A stretch of DNA of 23,172 nucleotides, taken from assembly GCA_913044145.1 (NCBI GenBank), contig CAJWOD010000003.1:1-23172 (forward strand), given 5' to 3'. Within the stretch, counting starts at the first letter, position 1. The number at the start of each line of letters is the position of its first letter. Below are positions 22,244 to 23,172 of the stretch, in pieces. The notes under the pieces were generated by a model, which had not been told where the DNA came from, ran no database searches, and saw only the letters and a program-made list of their open reading frames with translations. A program made the translations under genes and the position numbers. Source of the DNA: an uncultured Nitrospina sp. (GTDB taxonomy: Bacteria > Nitrospinota > Nitrospinia > Nitrospinales > VA-1).

Positions 22244-23172
22244 TGCACCAGTTCCCTATAGTATTCGTTTACCAATTGTTCGTAATTCTTTGGGGTTTCT
22301 TTTTTCATTGCGTCCAAAATTTCTTCCCGAAATTCGCTGGGCACCTTGTATTGATCCTTAGAGGGTAAAAGAACTTTTTCTTTCTGCATTCTTATGGCAC
22401 CTCCGCGCCCAGAATCTCTCCGGTTTCCTGTTCCCAATCGAAGCCGATTTTGAGGTTTACCTTGTTTAGACATTTGCGAGCCAGAGTTTTTCATCTCTTT
22501 TAACATTTTTTGAGTTTTCTGGATCGACTTCATAGCCTTATTTTCAGATTCTATACTTCTTTGTACCTGGTTTTGATTGAGCCGAGACTCTGCCTTTTTA
22601 AGATTTTTCCCTGCCATTTGCATGTTTTGTGAAAGAGTAGGAGGGAGCATGGGGTTTCTTTGATTCATTTCTTCAAATTGTTTTCGCATCCCCTCTGTTT
22701 TTCCGCGAATATTTTTTTCCTGCTGAGCCATCTTTTTCAGTCTATTTTTTTCTTTATCGGAGAGAAGTTTTTTATTGTTAGCTTGAATAGAACGCTTTAA
22801 GGTCCCAAGCTTCTTAGAAATTTCACCATTCAATCGGGTTATTTGTCTCAAATCGTCGTTCATCTTTCCGCCAATATCCTCCAATAAGTTTCGAGATGTT
22901 CTCAGGTTGCCTTGCCAACGCAAAATTTCAGGATAGGTATTTTTGAAAAGCAAATTGAAATCATTCAAATCGTTCAGCTCTGCAAGTTCTTTTAGTGTGT
23001 CGTATTTGTTCTCAATTTCAGGAAGGTTTTCCTTAAACTCTTGGAAGCCTTCGGTCCTAAGGCTGCTTAGCTCCCTAACGATCTTGGCGAGTTGACGACG
23101 ACGGTTGTTTAACTCGGTAAAATTATCTGCCAGACTTTCCTTTAGGCTGGAGTCTATGGTTTTTTGTCCTAG
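22240..23172 (-). CDS. DUF4175-like coiled-coil protein, C-terminal part (5' end outside window)
   Basis: The frame is open without stops up to base 23172, so at least 310 residues are present and the true start lies to the right; the TTG at 22968 is internal. The visible part is largely charged helix and coiled coil ('ITRLNGEISKKLGTLKRSIQ', 'LSDKEKNRLKKMAQQEKNIR'), with a Gln/Met/Lys-rich stretch, then a low-complexity Arg/Gly linker ('GTGNRRDSGRGGAIR'). The C-terminal motif 'YKVPSEFREEILDAMKKE' then 'YEQLVNEYYRELV' is characteristic of DUF4175-type membrane proteins that accompany moxR in deltaproteobacteria-like genomes. Those proteins have N-terminal membrane helices, not visible here. 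The stop overlaps the next gene's ATG by 3 nt. Function unknown, probably envelope-related. The family call is from memory of the C-terminal pattern. Confidence 0.75.
   Translation of the reverse strand, partial: LGQKTIDSSLKESLADNFTELNNRRRQLAKIVRELSSLRTEGFQEFKENLPEIENKYDTLKELAELNDLNDFNLLFKNTYPEILRWQGNLRTSRNLLEDIGGKMNDDLRQITRLNGEISKKLGTLKRSIQANNKKLLSDKEKNRLKKMAQQEKNIRGKTEGMRKQFEEMNQRNPMLPPTLSQNMQMAGKNLKKAESRLNQNQVQRSIESENKAMKSIQKTQKMLKEMKNSGSQMSKQGKPQNRLRLGTGNRRDSGRGGAIRMQKEKVLLPSKDQYKVPSEFREEILDAMKKETPKNYEQLVNEYYRELVQ

Noticed and set aside
1..23172. CRISPR arrays, tRNA or rRNA genes, insertion sequences, prophage or defence genes
   Set aside because: Looked for in gaps and between operons on both strands; no direct-repeat arrays, transposase motifs or RNA gene structures were visible by eye.

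Overview
The window looks like an AT-rich chromosome segment of a Gram-negative bacterium. Pointers are a lipobox lipoprotein, a class A penicillin-binding protein (PBP), a SPOR-domain protein, exported gluzincin/TPR and HEAT proteins, and a MoxR/DUF4175-like operon. The mix resembles Nitrospinota or deltaproteobacteria-like lineages, but that placement is an impression from gene content, not a measurement. I see no rRNA, tRNA, CRISPR array, insertion sequence or phage gene. Both edges cut genes: a glycosyltransferase on the left and a DUF4175-like coiled-coil protein on the right.

Left part (1-5100): the end of a family 2 glycosyltransferase overlaps an exported HEAT-repeat protein. A biotin ligase without a DNA-binding domain converges on it with no spacer. 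A 43-residue lipoprotein follows with its own strong terminator. Next comes a tight pair of a small TPR-like protein and a radical SAM enzyme whose C-terminal half resembles DUF512, then a 60-residue orphan.

Cell-wall operon (5146-10350): a promoter overlapped by a short palindrome leads into an XRE-type regulator, an unknown single-pass membrane protein, a class A PBP and a three-helix membrane protein with a periplasmic SPOR domain. Spacings are 6 nt, an overlap and 9 nt, so this is very probably one transcription unit.

ABC exporter (10553-14079): two half-transporters overlap by one base. One has Asp instead of the catalytic Glu and the other has a non-canonical signature, the hallmark of a heterodimeric exporter with one degenerate ATP site.

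Sulfur/amino-acid operon (minus strand, 18810 to 14088): cysK, thrC, a CysO-like sulfur carrier, a MoeB/ThiF-type activating enzyme, a CysM-like synthase and a thioredoxin-like [2Fe-2S] ferredoxin. The carrier, activating enzyme and CysM-like synthase together suggest cysteine synthesis from a protein thiocarboxylate, as known for Mycobacterium tuberculosis CysO/CysM. Two oddities stand out. The carrier ends in Gly-Gly-Val-Ile instead of Gly-Gly, so it should need trimming, and no JAMM/Mec+ peptidase is present here. The cysK C-terminus also appears frameshifted.

Right part (18811-23172): a 487-base gap holds a perfect hairpin upstream of cysK and a promoter for an unrecognised 127-residue protein. 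A minus-strand operon then runs from the right edge: DUF4175-like protein, exported gluzincin-TPR protein, MoxR AAA ATPase.
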